Assembly: GCA_030847615.1 (NCBI GenBank)
Contig: JAUMIR010000002.1
Location: forward strand, 241,881,809-241,945,808
Origin: Gambelia wislizenii
Taxonomy: Eukaryota > Chordata > Lepidosauria > Squamata > Crotaphytidae
DNA length: 64,000 bases
Direction of reading: 5' to 3'
In this document: positions 43,693 through 56,225 of the stretch, piece after piece
Numbering within the stretch: position 1 is the first letter of the stretch
Layout of the letters: the number at the start of each line of letters is the position of its first letter
Notes under the pieces: model-generated
What the model saw: only the letters and a program-made list of their open reading frames with translations
Database searches by the model: none
What the model was told of the DNA's origin: nothing
Translations under genes and position numbers: made by a program

Positions 43693-44317
43693 CGGCTACC
43701 ACTGCATTTTTTCAGGAGTTCGGAAAGTTACTTTGGAAATACAATTTGTTGCCCTTACTTCTTACTATGTTAGAAAAACTTGTCCCATTAGTCACTGCCT
43801 TGTTACCATACTTCTGGGGTAAGGGGTGTGGGGGACATTAAACACTCCAGAATTGATCAGAGAATAGCATAAAACTTAATTACTGGCAGATTACCTCCAA
43901 AAATGAATGTAAATGCCCTTTAAAAGTAACACTTAAACATAAGGTGTTGCTCTTTACACCAGCAAAGTGGCTTAGTTCCTTCTCATGAAGTTGCTATAGG
44001 AATGTGGCTTTGCTCTGTTCTCATTACCAAGAAAAGTAACATTACAAAGGTCTGGTTGATCCCTTGCAGTGCACATTTCCATCTTTCAACAGAAACCTGT
44101 ATTGGAAATGGTGAGGAGGGGGCTTCCACTCTGCATGACAAAACAACAACAGAGAAAGCAGGATCTTTTGAAACACTGGAGTGTCCCCAGTATTTCCAGT
44201 TACCAAGAACTCTTTATCAGGCCCAAAAGAAAAACATGGTATTACCAGTTTGGGAGGAAGTGTGGGCAAGAGGGAGGTTCACTGTAAATAGGAATAATTT
44301 TTTTTGTCACTTCAGAT
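43693..44317. other. Unassigned non-coding stretch
   Basis: No exon or named repeat seen. Confidence 0.45.
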
Positions 44318-44552
44318 AATTTTATGTGCCTTCAAGTAATTTCCAGCTTACGGCAACCATAAGGCGACCTTATCACAGGGTTTTCTTGGCAAGATTTGTT
44401 CAGAGGGGGTTTGCCTTTGCTTTCTGCTGAGGCTGAGATAGTGTGACTTGACCAAGCTCACCCAGTGGGTTTCTGTGGCTGAGCAGGGATTCAAACCCTG
44501 GTCTCCATAGCTGTACTCCAATGCTCAAACCACTACACTGCGCTGTTTCTGA
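44318..44552 (-). mobile_element. Sauria-type tRNA SINE
   Basis: ATGTGCCTTCAAGTAATTTC, TTTTCTTGGCAAGATTTGTT, CACCCAGTGGGTTTCTGTGG and the B-box complement GGATTCAAACCCTGGTCTCC. Full length. Confidence 0.9.
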
Positions 44553-45535
44553 CTTCATCTCAAAACATGTGGGACTTCAACACATATGGCTTCATGAATG
44601 GACAAGGGCCATAACTCCAGTCCTGTTGTAATGACCCAGAAGACCAAGATTATGCCCTTGCTGTACCAGAGAAGGAGCCATGCCTGTTGGTAGAAGAAAA
44701 CAATTCTGGAACACCTAGGAAACAAACACTGGAACCCTATAAATGTCCATTCAAAAGGAAGTCCCATAGCCTCTCTCTGGCTTTTCTTTGCAAACGAAGA
44801 TTCAGGAAGGACTAATCCCTCGCTTTCTGCAAGTGCACTGATGACTAAAAAGGCCAATCCAAGATAAACAAGGAAGTCCCATAGAGTTGAATGAGGTTTG
44901 CTGTCCAGTAGAGGGCTGATAATGGGTGGCAGGGCAAGGCTTTTTACAGTGCATTTGCCTTGCCTTATTCACAGAATTTTGCAGGGGATCCAGATATTGT
45001 TGTCATGTTTGTAACCCTCCCACGATTCCCCGCTGCTGCTGCTGCTTCTGTCATTTTTTTTACTTAAAGAAAATCTATTAAGGAAGAAGAGGTAGGAATA
45101 CTGTAGTTCCACTTCATTTTTTGATTGCTACCAGTAGAAGTCCCACTCTCTGAAAATTCCCTCAGTGATGGCGCCTATAATGTACTACAGTATTTTCTTA
45201 GATGCAAAGTGGACCACATGAAGCCAACTCATGCTGGGTCAGACCAACACTTGGAAAAGTTTCCTCGCTGGACTGCAACTCCACAGCAATGCCCAGGCAT
45301 TCTGCGGGATTCTGGGAGACATAATCCAAAACGTTACTTTTCCAAGCTCTGAGTTAGGCCAGTGTTCTATCCAGCCCAGTGACTAGCCATGGTTCTTCCT
45401 GTTTGCAGGCAGAGCTCCTTCCTAGCTGTCCTATCTGAGATCCTTTGGAGATATCTCCCCAAGTTGAAGCCAGGGCTAAATGTATGCAAAGCATGTGCTC
45501 CAGCACTGAGTGACAAGACTTCTCCAAACTGAAAC

Positions 45536-45536
<1 letters not shown>
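44553..45536. other. Non-coding stretch with SINE-like relics
   Basis: 45215-45520 carries a degraded minus-strand tRNA-derived SINE (ATGCTGGGTCAGACCAACAC; GTATGCAAAGCATGTGCTCC; CAGCACTGAGTGAC), interrupted at about 45260-45346 by an ACTACAACTCCCA-type palindrome with TTCTGGGAGACATAATCC. Confidence 0.45.

Positions 45537-45571
<35 letters not shown>
45537..45571. repeat. (TG)n microsatellite
   Basis: About seventeen uninterrupted TG units. Confidence 0.95.
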
Positions 45572-45573
<2 letters not shown>

Positions 45574-47022
45574 GGGGAATGTACACAAATTGAAGCACAA
45601 GGAAAAATAAACCAAGTTTAAAAGCTTGAGAGCCAGTTAACAAGAAAATGCAAAAACCAAAAACAAAAAAACCCTACCCCAAAACCCAACCATCCCCTAC
45701 CCAAACAAAACAAAAATACATCCTGAGACTTGAAGTGCAAACAATGTGATTACCTTCTTTTATATTTTACACATGCCAGCCTCCTGCCTGCCAGCCAGCC
45801 AGTCCGTTGGGTGACTGTTGTTACAAGCAGGTTTTCTTTGCATTCTAGTGGCCATGTTAGCTGGAAGACCCTGGGAGCTGTAGTCCAAAAATGTTAACAT
45901 TTGCAAGCTCTGGTTCAGCATGCACCAGGACAAGTAGGGTTTGATAGAGCTCTAGCAGTTCTTGGAGCAAGTTGTCTGCCCTGGACTTACTGGCTTTCTC
46001 TAGATTCCCTTCACAATTTTTCTTTTTTACCAGTTGTCCAGTAGCTGGTTTCCTCTGCTCCATCCTATATCCCTGCAGGCTTCCAGTGCTGAGACAGCAC
46101 AGATAGTCTGTACTGAGCTTCCACCTAACTACAGTACTAAACCTTGTCAGCCAACAGCATCCATCTAGATGGTACAGAACTGCTTGCCTTCCTTGGAACC
46201 AGATGATGGAACTTCCTTGGTGTGGCCTTTTGAGACTGAAACACTAAGACTGTGAGGTAAGAGCAGAACATGGAAATGTTACTCCTTGGACTACAACACC
46301 CAGGCCAGAACTCCACCATCCCAGCCAGTGCCTATGCTGGCTGGGGGTTTCTGAGAGTTATAGGTAAAAAAAAATATCTTTTTCCAAGCTCAGACAACAG
46401 AATGGATGAAAACAAAGTGTCATTTCTGGGGTGTAGAGAAATGTTTATTTCTTCTTTGAAGCTGATATTTCAAAATTGCCTTTACTGAGTCATCCCATAT
46501 GGCCCCATGGAAGCATCTGGATCCCCACCATATCACAAAGCCTTTGCTCACTTGCTCTGCAGAGTCAGGCATGCCCTGATCCCACTGAAACCAATGGACT
46601 TAAGTGCATCTCATTTTCCTTAAACCCAGGCTGTTTATGTAAAATCAACCAAACTATTTGCCCCCTCCCACTCTCTTGCTGGGACACCGGCAGAGTCTGG
46701 GATTAAGGGGGAGGCTGAAGATTCATAAGGCTGCTTTGGTATGTTACAACATGAGGCATTTTTGTTGTTGTTGTTATTTTAATTAATAAAAGGAGTATTT
46801 AAAACAGCCTACCCCGACATGGAACCTTTCAGATGAGTTGGACTACAATTCCCAACTCTACTCAACCAATGGCCTACTTCATATGATGAAGGGCGTTACA
46901 GAGCAGCATGGGGCAGGAGGGGCAGGTTATGGAGAGGATCATTTGAATATTTCCTCCTTGACAGTTTTCCAAAACAGCAGCTTTGGGGGACGGTGGTCTT
47001 TTTCTATGGCTGTAATTGCACA
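45572..47022. other. Non-coding stretch with palindrome relics
   Basis: ACTACAACTCCCA-family relics lie at 45868-45900 (GGGAGCTGTAGTCCAAAAA), 46283-46388 and 46838-46865 (TTGGACTACAATTCCCAAC). A (TTG)n stretch lies at 46760-46773. No exon. Confidence 0.45.
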
Positions 47023-47051
47023 TGTGTCTGTTTGTCTGTCTGTCTGTGTCT
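47023..47051. repeat. (TGTC)n microsatellite
   Basis: Imperfect tandem GTCT units. Confidence 0.85.
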
Positions 47052-47563
47052 GAAGAGTGTCCTGCCCTCTCACATTCTGTAGGCATTCATTTGTGCTTGT
47101 GCAACTGAATTATTTAAATGACACCCACTCTGCCCAGGAGCCAGCCCATTACGCCTGGGACTTCCTGGGAAGCGGAGTGAGTGAAAAGAGACCGGATGTT
47201 CTAATGAAGTCCTACCCACCCTTTTCTACATCCAGCGCATCTTTCTAGCGAAAAGGATTGTGTGAGCCCTATTAAGAGAAGCCAGGAAGTTCCAATTGTG
47301 GGAACAGGTCATGGGCACAACAACTTCCGTTCCCATCAGAGGAGCGACTGACAACTGTTTCCTGTTGCAGCAATGTTGACAGCTTCCTCTGCAGGCCAGA
47401 GCTGTGGGGATCCAGGCTTGGGCACTGTGAAATCTCTGGCATTGCACCCTGAAGGACACCTGGTGGCAGCCAACACATTTGCTGGCTATGTCCAGCTTAC
47501 TCCTGTGCCCTCTCCCACCACCACCTGATGGAGGAAAAGTAGGCAAGGAGAGGCAGAACTTGG

Positions 47564-47641
47564 GAAAGTTACTTTTTCAGGCTACAGCTTCCAGAATCTT
47601 CCAGCCATGCTGGGAGCTGTTGTCCAAAAATGTAACTCCCA
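47564..47641. repeat. Palindromic hAT-like MITE fragment
   Basis: GGGAAAGTTACTTTTTCAGG on the left pairs with the complement of TGTCCAAAAATGTAACTCCC on the right. The inner GCTACAGCTTCCAGAATCTT / CTGGGAGCTGTTGTCC is the family core. Confidence 0.65.
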
Positions 47642-48369
47642 AGCTTTGGGCAAAACCATCATTAAAAGATGGCAAAATTTTGGAACAACCATATTCAAAA
47701 TACTTTGTACGGACAAAAAATACCCTCCCTGCTGCTGTTTCATGTACCCACAATGTCGTTCCCCCCCATGCACACAAAATATATATATTCACCCTCCAGT
47801 TCTCAGTCAACAAGCTATTTCTTCTCTTTGGTCCTTTATCCTACTGCAGTCCTCTGTGCTGTACTCTGGAGCTCAGCAATTTGTTACTGTCCCCAACACC
47901 TCCACAAGGAGCAGGTGAGTGAGTGAGAAATATATGTCCCCAAAATGTTGTTGGACTGTCTATCAGTCCTAGCCACAGAGCCAATTGTGAGGGTTGATAA
48001 CAACTGCTGTTGAACACTATCTGGAGGGCTAGACATTTCCCATCTATGATCTTCATCTAGCTCCCCTGCATCCCTGGGAAAGGGGACAACCAGGAAAAAA
48101 GGACTACCAAGGCATTGTTGCCACTCTTGAACGCCTGGAAAATTGCACAAGGTCCTCTAAAAAGCTTGGCTTTTTCTGAACTGTGTTGCCATAATCCATA
48201 CTGCAGACATGGGTAGGTACAATTAGCCCATATGCACACATGGGCGACTTCAGACATAAATGCACACAAACATAAGTTTGTTCAACTGGCTTCATCAATT
48301 CCATGAGTATTCTGGAGAGCCAGAATTGTGTACTAGAACCAGGGTGAGCTGCATCTAAATCTACACTCA
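47642..48369. other. Unassigned non-coding stretch
   Basis: Several short overlapping ORFs (47669-47926) lack any domain. No named repeat is clear. Confidence 0.45.
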
Positions 48370-48967
48370 GCCAGGGAGCATGAGAACATCCAAAGTGCCA
48401 TGTTGGACAGGACCAATGCCCTATCTAGTCCAATATTCTATTCACACAGTGGCTGAGCACATTGCCATGGAAAGTCCACTAGCAGGACATGGATGCAACT
48501 ACACTCTCCATCTCATACTCTCTGGCAACCAATAAACAGGCATATTGCGTCTCATACTAGAAGTGACATAGTATAACCAGCTTAATTGATAACCATCAGT
48601 GGCCTTAACAACAAATTTCTCCAGTCTCCTTTTAAAGTTGTCCAAGCTGGCAGGTATCACTACTTCTTATGATGATGAGTTCCATAGTTCAATTATGCAC
48701 TCTGCAAAGAAGTGTCGTTTTTTAAATCTGCCCTGCATCTCCCAACATTCAATGGATGACCTTGTATTCTAGGGTTACAGGCGAGGGAGAAGAGTGTCTA
48801 TATCCTTTCTCCTCACTGTATATAATTTTATTTATCTCTCTCATGCCTCCTCTTACCTGCCTTTTCCTCCCAAGCCTAAACAACTGCAAATGCTGAAACC
48901 TTTCCTCATCCAGGCTTTGCTTAAGAGCTGAATCATTTTGGTTGCCCTTTCCTCCACCTTTTCCAGC
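48370..48967 (-). mobile_element. CR1-related LINE 3' portion, older subfamily
   Basis: The plus side reads complement-CR1 phrases: CCAATGCCCTATCTAGTCC, AACAAATTTCTCCAGTCTCC, TTAAATCTGCCCTGCATCTC and ACTGCAAATGCTGAAACCTT. More diverged than the CR1 copies at 17264, 21494 and 60256. It continues at 49192 after a SINE insertion. Confidence 0.6.
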
Positions 48968-49190
48968 TCTGCTGATGTGTGACTCCAAGTCAATTCTGAC
49001 TTATGGCTCCTCTACCACGGTTTTCTTGGCAATATTTGTTCAGAGGGGATTTGCCTTTGCCTTCCTCTGAGCTGAGAGAGTATGACTTGCCCAAGGTCAC
49101 CCAGTGGGTTTCCATGGCTGAGTGGGGATTTGAACCCTGGTCTTGCGGAACCCTAGTCCAACACTCAAATGACTACATCACACTGGCTCT
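48968..49190 (-). mobile_element. Sauria-type SINE nested in CR1-related LINE
   Basis: TGTGTGACTCCAAGTCAATT, TTTTCTTGGCAATATTTGTT, CAAGGTCACCCAGTGGGTTT and GGATTTGAACCCTGGTCTTG. It lies between two consecutive CR1-like blocks. Confidence 0.87.
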
Positions 49191-49191
49191 C

Positions 49192-49357
49192 TCTTTCCCA
49201 CTCTATGATAACCTCTTCCAGGTTGGTGACTATAACTGTACACAGTATCTCAAATGTGGTACACAGCAGGCCTTTTAGTACAAATCTTTCTCCTTCCACC
49301 AGTTTGCTTCCATCTACTGGATAGCCTTCATGGTCTCTTCCAATTCTATGATTTTAT
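49192..49357 (-). mobile_element. CR1-related LINE, continuation, plus a short CR1 end
   Basis: GGTTGGTGACTATAACTGTA and CACAGTATCTCAAATGTGGT continue the broken LINE. 49318-49357 (GGTCTCTTCCAATTCTATGA) resembles a plus-oriented CR1 terminus. Confidence 0.5.
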
Positions 49358-51257
49358 TATTCTACTACTATCTACCACTCACTCTGCCTAATGGTAGGGC
49401 TGGCCCTGGCTGAGACAGGAAACCAAACAAGGTGGTTCCTTTTGCTTCTTTTTTTTTGGGGGGGGGTGTCCTCCTTTGGCTCTCACTTTTGCTCTGCACA
49501 CAGTCCACAGGTCTAAAGGAAGAAGAGAGGGGTGTTTGCTGGTGGAGGGGGTAGGTGGGAAGGATGGGGGAGTGTACTGCATGATTCCCTCTGGAGCCAG
49601 CAGAGGAGGGGGGGGGGAAGCCTCAGGCACCTTCCTGCATTCCAGCCAAATTGATGCCATAAACACACAGAAACATTCACAACCCAAGGGTGAAGGGGAG
49701 GAGCAGAGCATGGGATGAGGAGGGCCTCATTTGCCTTTGGGAGCCCACTCACTGAACTGCTTCCTGCCAAACTGCAGGATCAGTGGGTACCACTCCTCCC
49801 AAAAGATGCTGATCCCTCCCCCCACCAAGCCCTTAGCCTCCTACACAATGCTATGTCCAAGGGAAGGCATCTTAACTGTTAGAGCAAGTAGTTAGGGTCA
49901 CCTATACTTTTGAGACTTGTTGGAGCAGAAGGAGCACCCCCTTAAAAAAATTAAAGCAGAGATGGATTCTAACCAACACACACACTTCCTATCTGCTTTC
50001 CTGATTAGCTCTCAAAGTAGATGTCCTTCTTATAGCATTACTTCCCAGTCCCAGTACCCTCCCCTATATGCACACCCAGCTGCTGCCCAGCATCAAATAC
50101 ACACCTGCGTGTTACAGGGTGACACATATAACTGTAGACCCTGTGGTCACTTTTGGACAAGGAAGAAGCAGCTTACATGCCAAATCACATCCCAGCCTGC
50201 TGGGTTTGTTGGTTTACCTCTGCAAAAGAGTTGAAAAGTTTGCTGTGTATTTTAAAGAGGGGAAAACGGCAGCTGAGGAGGGTGAATCACCCACTTCCTA
50301 CCTTTCCATTGCCTATGGCCCATACTGAAGTAGTACATTTGAAGTGTAGAAGGGACTCATCAGGGCAGCGTTTCCAGTCTCTCTCATCAATAAGCGTCCA
50401 GAAATATAGATTTAGATATAAGTATGAGCCCCATATCTGCAGGACCCATATCCTTGGATTCACCATCTATGGTCTATCTATGGTATGGTTCCACCACATT
50501 ATATCCCATTTATTAAAACCAGTTGACAGTTATAGACTGGGGAATTCACCTCCTTCCCTGACTTCCTCTGTCTCAGGAACAGGGAATGTGTAGCCCCCGA
50601 GATGTTGTTGGGCTGCAGCTCACATTATCCTGCACACTGAGTAGGACTGATGGGAGTTCCAGTCAATGGCAGCCAGTGGCTCCCACTTCAGTGGAGCAGA
50701 GCTCTAGGTTTTAATCCACATATTAAAGGAATATCCACGATGTTGGACTCCACTCACCAAAACAGGTTGAGAACCTTGCATAGTTCCTTCAAACTTAAGG
50801 CTGGAACAGATCCACTGCTCCAATAGCCACCCACCACTGCTTCTAATCCAAAAGCATCTGGAGGGCTACAGGTTGCCTTCCCTGCCTATGCTAATGTCAC
50901 ATGATTGCCACATTCACTTTCCAGAGCAGAAAAGGTCTATCTATTACCTTGGAACTCTGCTTTATGATCTCACTGCTCTGTTGTGGAAAAAGACCCAGAG
51001 CTGCATACTTACCCCACGGAACACATACACATTTTTACTCAGCACACCACTGACTAGCTCTTCTCTTCAGGAGCTGCTTTTCCTCTTCACAAAAGAGACA
51101 CCAGGTGTAACTGGCACATATTTGTGTCCTTTCACCCTAAAAGATGAGATTGGGCTTTCTGGACAATAGCTGTAGCACCAGCTCAATGAGGTCATCCCTC
51201 AGCATCCTTCCTTATTCTATTGGGATTATTTTATTGCTCTTACAATGGAAGACCAAT
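49358..51257. other. Mostly unassigned non-coding stretch
   Basis: G runs lie at 49459-49467 and 49609-49618. A Tigger-like scrap (GAGCCCCATATCTGCAGGAC) is at about 50424-50470 and a hAT-like scrap (GATGTTGTTGGGCTGCAGCT) at 50600-50690. No exon seen. Confidence 0.4.
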
Positions 51258-51361
51258 GGGGCCTTATCACACTATACTGTTACAGCACTATTATTCCACT
51301 TTAACTGCTCTAGCTGCCTCCTATGGAATCCTGGGATTTGCAGTTTAGGGAGGGGCATTTA
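51258..51361. mobile_element. Palindromic MITE family TCACACTAC, half copy
   Basis: GGGCCTTATCACACTATACT, then ATTATTCCACTTTAACTGCT and TTGCAGTTTAGGGAGGGGCA. It stops at the hairpin turn, so only one arm is present. Confidence 0.75.
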
Positions 51362-51782
51362 GTATGTCTTAACATATCCTGCACCAGCCTTCCATCCCTT
51401 GGTATCTTTCAGATGTACTGCCTACAATTCTCATCACCTTCCATTGGTCCAGCTGGCTGGTGTAATGGGCACTGTAGTCCAACTCAGGAGGGTGTCAGGA
51501 TGGGGAAGCGCATTTACACTTTCCCAGCAAAAGCATAAAGTGACGAATGGCTGATTCAAATATTACAAAGGTTGTCAGAAAATGTTGTTATATTACATTA
51601 CTCGATATATGAAATGTAACATTACCAATGCTCTGTCTTCAGGTAGAGAGATGTGTTTGGGTATGGGATGAACAGCTTTTTCAGCAGAATCCTATACATG
51701 TTTAATAAAAAGTTAGCTCCATCAAGTACAAGAGTGTGTGCACACATGTGCACACCTGTGCATGCATGCTTGCATGCCTGCT
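51362..51782. other. Unassigned non-coding stretch
   Basis: About 51418-51483 is an ACTACAACTCCCA-family relic (GGGCACTGTAGTCCAACTC). The TG/CA-rich tract 51730-51770 abuts the next SINE. Confidence 0.45.
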
Positions 51783-51997
51783 TTTGAGTCACCTGTCAAC
51801 TTATGGCGACCCCATGAAATTAATAGGGTTTCCTTAGGCAAGGAATACTCAAAGGTGGTTTGCCATTGCCTTCTTCTGAAACATCGCCTACAGTATTTGG
51901 TATTCTCTGGCCATCCCCCATTCAAGTACTAACAAGAGATGACTTTGCTTAGCTTTCAAGATCAGATGGGATCTGGTGCCTTCAGGCTATTTAAGAC
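51783..51997 (-). mobile_element. 5S-rRNA-derived SINE
   Basis: TTGAGTCACCTGTCAACTTA, GGTTTCCTTAGGCAAGGAAT and CCATTCAAGTACTAACAAGA, then TGCTTAGCTTTCAAGATCAG. Reverse copy, more diverged in the 5S part than 34102-34326. Confidence 0.85.
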
Positions 51998-53889
51998 TAG
52001 CCCTTAAGAAAGCTTACTCCAAGGTTAAGGGTGTACAGGACTGCAACCTTACCTGGGAGAAATATCCCCATTAAATGTGCTTCCACATATACTCAAAGAC
52101 ACACACACTGTTCATCATTTCTGCTTGCTGCAATGTTCCCATAGGTGAGTGCTTTTTGCCATACTTGAGAGGAGGGATGGTGATGGTTGCTTTAATAATT
52201 CATATCTAAATTTGCCAGACTGCTGCAAAATTGTACTATTCTCCCACACACACCCAACCCCCCCCCCCAAAGAATGATTTCCTTGGTTGGGGGGAAGGAT
52301 TGCCTGTTTGGGTTCTACACAAAAAATTAGCAGCAAATGTGAATTTGCTGTGGAATGCATTTAGTCATTCAAAATTTTTTGGGGGTAGTTTGGCTCCTCC
52401 TAGCCCCAATTTTAGCAGCTCTTAACTAAGAGCATAGGCCCATGCACACTAACGGGAAAGCTGAAGGCATGGTATAAATACATGGCTGTCACAAAGGTGA
52501 GGAGGCATAGCACAATACTGTAAAATCAGGATCAGTTGCCCTTCAGAATTTGCTACCCTGGAGACTCATTAATCCTCATTTCCTGCTGATTGGCTGCAGG
52601 ATGCTACCCTGTGGAGGAGAGCAGTGTACAGACAGATGCCTCTCCCATTCCTTTAACACCAGGAGCTGCCTCATGCGGAGGAGGAACAGTATTAAACAGG
52701 GATGGAGATAAGGGACATGCTGCACTTTCAGGAGCTGTGGAAATCTTGGCTCTCCCTTGAGCATATTTTCTAGACAGGAGCCAAGGCGGGCTTTGGTGGA
52801 CAGCTGCTGCAAAGTCTTTTTGCTGCTATTCGGAGCTTTGGGACAATGGGCAAGGCAAGGGATTCAGGGAAGGAAATAAAGCACCTAATAGTCAGGGGTC
52901 GTGGGCAGTGCTGGAAAACCATGACAGGGTTGATCTGCTGAATTTGTACATCCTTCAGACTCCACTTCCAAATGCCTGGTCCAATTATTTAAAAGGGAGT
53001 GGGGAGACCAGGCATCTATTTAGCCAATGTGTTTGTTTAACAAAGGAGAAGCTGAAGCACAGATATTCAGCCTGGTTCACCTTGGCACAAATTCACCCCT
53101 ATGTTGGCACTTAATTCCTCTGTGCCTAGCTGTGGGCAGTATTATGTCCCTAGCAAGGTGCACACAACATGGGAGAGAATGTACCTGGAAATACAGCTGT
53201 AAAGACAGAAAAATACATAAAATGGGCAAGTACCTACTTCAACAACTTTTCCCAGGTGGCTTTGTCCCACCTTTCCTTCTCTTGGCTGATCCAAGCCCCC
53301 CCCTTCCCGCTTTCAGTCCATCTCTTCCACTCTTCCCTCCAGCTGAGTCCAGGTATACCCTTCCTATAACCCTTAGAGAGGACCCTGCCAGATGGTCAAA
53401 AATGTTTGAAACCTGCTGCCCAGCTCAGCTTAAGACTCGTATAGTTAAACATGTCAAGGAGGACAGACAGAGAAGACTGGACAACATCTGTCACAATGGC
53501 TCTTAACTGGAGCTGGGGAACACCCTTTTTCGGAACAACAACTTGCCTGTGCGATTCTGAGAATTGTAGTCCTGCAAAATAACTTTCCCAATCTCTTTAA
53601 CTCTGTGCAAAAGAGTACTTCCCTTTCTTCCATTCCTAACAGGACAGACGATTTGGGTCTCTTTCTCTGTCTCTCAATGTTGCTTGTACTCAATGTATTA
53701 TTTCCCTGTCCCATTTCAGTTTCTGAAACAATACCTCTCCTGCTCCTATGGGAGAAGTTGTCTAGAGAACTAGGCTAGCAGATTTGCATGTGCACAGATA
53801 TCTGGAGGATTATTCTAAATAAATGTCTCAACTGCATAACACCTTTAGCCCCAACTGTGCTCCACCTTACAATCATCTTAAGTTCAAAT
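51998..53889. other. Unassigned non-coding stretch
   Basis: C run at 52259-52268. An ACTACAATTCTCAGAATCGC site (minus strand) lies at about 53552-53571. The 159-codon plus ORF at 53027-53506 has no domain. No exon found. Confidence 0.4.
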
Positions 53890-54240
53890 AAGGAATACAG
53901 GGAACTGCCTTATACAGACTATCCATCTTATCTAGTAGCCTGCTGCAGAATCACTCAACATAGCACCCTCCTGGTTTTTGACTATAACTCCCATGATCCC
54001 CAACTACAGGCCATATTAGCTGTGGTGGGTAGGAGTCGTAGTTTAAGACACCTCAAGTATACCAGGTTGGGGACGGCAGGCTGGCAGGCAGCACTTACTT
54101 AGCTGCCTCAGCCAGCAGTCTTTTGCATTACCTACTACCTGAGAATCTCTTTTTAAAAAAAACCCTAGAGATGTTGGGGACAGAACCAGAGATTCACATA
54201 GAAATAATGTGCTCAGCTGTTGGCCACTTGTGAGACAATG
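53890..54240 (-). mobile_element. Degraded tRNA-derived SINE with an inserted palindrome
   Basis: GGGAACTGCCTTATACAGAC at one end and GGACAGAACCAGAGATTC plus ATGTGCTCAGCTGTTGGCC (head complement) at the other. In between, at 53978-54043, sits a GACTATAACTCCCATGATCC palindrome. Confidence 0.45.
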
Positions 54241-55121
54241 GTGTATCATTTGCTTTCTTGGAACCTGAACCCTGGCTCCAGGCGGACCGTATGCAGCTTT
54301 ACCCCATTACTAAACAGGCAGTGCAAAAAACTTAAAAAGTTTCTAAAGGCAGGTCTTTTAAGGAGCAAAACTGCTCCTTTTGAGAAACGATACCCCATTT
54401 GGAACTCTTCTGTTGCAAGAGATAAGGATGTCTTCCTTCTCAGCCACGTTTCCATTGTGGTGATGCGTTCTTTCTTCTAGCATTTCAGATGGCAATCTGA
54501 TGCAGCTGGTTAAATGTGATCCTTCTCCCCTGCACAGCCAGGCTCTCCATTGCCACTGGGACTGCCGCGTGTCAGATAACTGTGCGACTGACACAACAAG
54601 CAACATTTGCCAAGTGCCCATGCTGTAGCCTTCCCTCTGAGCCACTTCTCTCCAATTCTGCCCCTCATGTTTTTACCAGTAGTATTAATGTTCTAGAACC
54701 ATGTCAACTGTGCAAACACAGGTGTCGGAAGTGGGAGGGTTGCTCAGAAGGGTTTTTTTAGGGTGAAAATGACAAGGGAAGAATGAAGTATGGTTTTTCC
54801 CATGGTTTTTCCACTGCAGACTGCCCCTCCATAGAGAAAGGTCATCGGCAATGTAAGAATGGCTGTAAGGCTAAGCTAACTTCACCTGGCCTCGAGAAAA
54901 GCGTTGCCCACATTGCTAGAGCATACCCTCCAATATTTCAATAGATGATAATTAGGACATGTCTGGCCAAGGACCATCAGAATGCAGTCAAGATGGCAAA
55001 AGTTACTGATGAGGAAGAACAGACAAGCTAGGAGAGGCTGTAGCAGTTTGCTTTTGCTTGAACCTCTTGGGAAGGGCAAGATTCTGCCCCATCTCTCCTC
55101 TCCCCTCTGCTATGTTAACTG
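54241..55121. other. Unassigned non-coding stretch
   Basis: No exon or named repeat recognised. Confidence 0.45.
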
Positions 55122-55358
55122 AGGGCCTTGTCACACTACAGTGTTATAGTACTACTATTCTACTTTAACTGTTATGGCTGCCTCCTATGTGGTTAACATG
55201 TGGAATCCTGGGATTTGAAGTTTAGGGAGGGGCATTTAGCATCCTCAGCCAGAGAGCTCTTAGGCCTCACTAAACTACAAACCCCAAGATTCCACAGGAG
55301 GCAGCCAGAGCAGTAAATGTGGAATAATAGCACTATAACAGTGTAGTGTGATAGGGCT
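55122..55358. mobile_element. Palindromic MITE family TCACACTAC, copy 3
   Basis: AGGGCCTTGTCACACTACAG on the left; the right end, as complement, AGCCCTATCACACTACACTG. Arms GGATTTGAAGTTTAGGG and the TTAGGCCTCACTAAACTACA side pair imperfectly. 237 bp, near-complete. Confidence 0.8.
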
Positions 55359-56225
55359 GAGTTCAAAGTACAAACTACTTTTGCACTTCGAACTCAGTTT
55401 GCAGCAACTGAAGTAAACAGAGGACAAAGAGGGAAAGTGGAACGAGAACCTGAGACATTTTAAAAGCTGCTGGGAAAGTGGGACAACAGAGGATTAATCA
55501 GCACTGCCCCTGCCAAATTGGGATTGGGGGGGCATGAATATGTGTACAAATACTGAAGAGGAAGCAGGTTGGGCATTCAGGCTCCTAAGATTTCAGTTCT
55601 TGTTACATGAGGGGAATGTGGTCTTATGGGGGAAAGGTACAGGTTACTGCAGAGGGCAAAACATTAAGGGCTGTGAATTCAGAATGCAAACCAGAGCCAG
55701 TGTTCCTTCCTGCCCTGTTCTTTCTGTACATCCCAACTCTTTTCTGTGTTGCTGTCAGAATCCAGGGCTCCTCCTCACTTCTGGCTAAGAGTAGAGAGGT
55801 TTTAGCAGGGTTTAGCAGACTCCAGCCAAATTTCAGAGGACCAATATAGCCCTGAAGGCAGGAGGTGTCAGAGAGAAAAGATGGGAGGAGGGCTTAGCCG
55901 GGGAGAGGAATCGACAGCACCGCTCCCTTTTGCTTGGGACTTACTCTCTCCCCCTTGATGAAATAATTATTTCCAGCTGCCCTGCCAGCTCATTCAGCTG
56001 GCCAGGAGGGAGTCCCAATTCATTTCAAGCAGCATTGGCCAAAGTAGGCCTCAGCACTCATAATGGGGGCCCTGCGACAAGGAGGGCTTAGCAGTTTGAG
56101 CAGCCAGCACAGCCATGGCCCTCAAAGGGCTGCTAGCCGGGAAAGGAAAGAAAGGAGTCCACTGATTCATTTCAAAATGCTGAATGCTAGGGATGTTAGG
56201 GATAAATTACAAACGCTGAATTGCT
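55359..56225. other. Unique stretch with a candidate conserved element at 55870-56160
   Basis: 55870-56160 is repeat-free and has clustered homeobox-like (GATGAAATAATTATTTCC) and E-box-like (CAGCTGCCCTGCCAGCTC, CAGCTGG) words. It is a possible enhancer, not a gene. The left part has no notable feature. Confidence 0.35.

Noticed and set aside
45537..45571. TG tract as a regulatory element
   Set aside because: Plain dinucleotide microsatellite, one of several, without supporting context.
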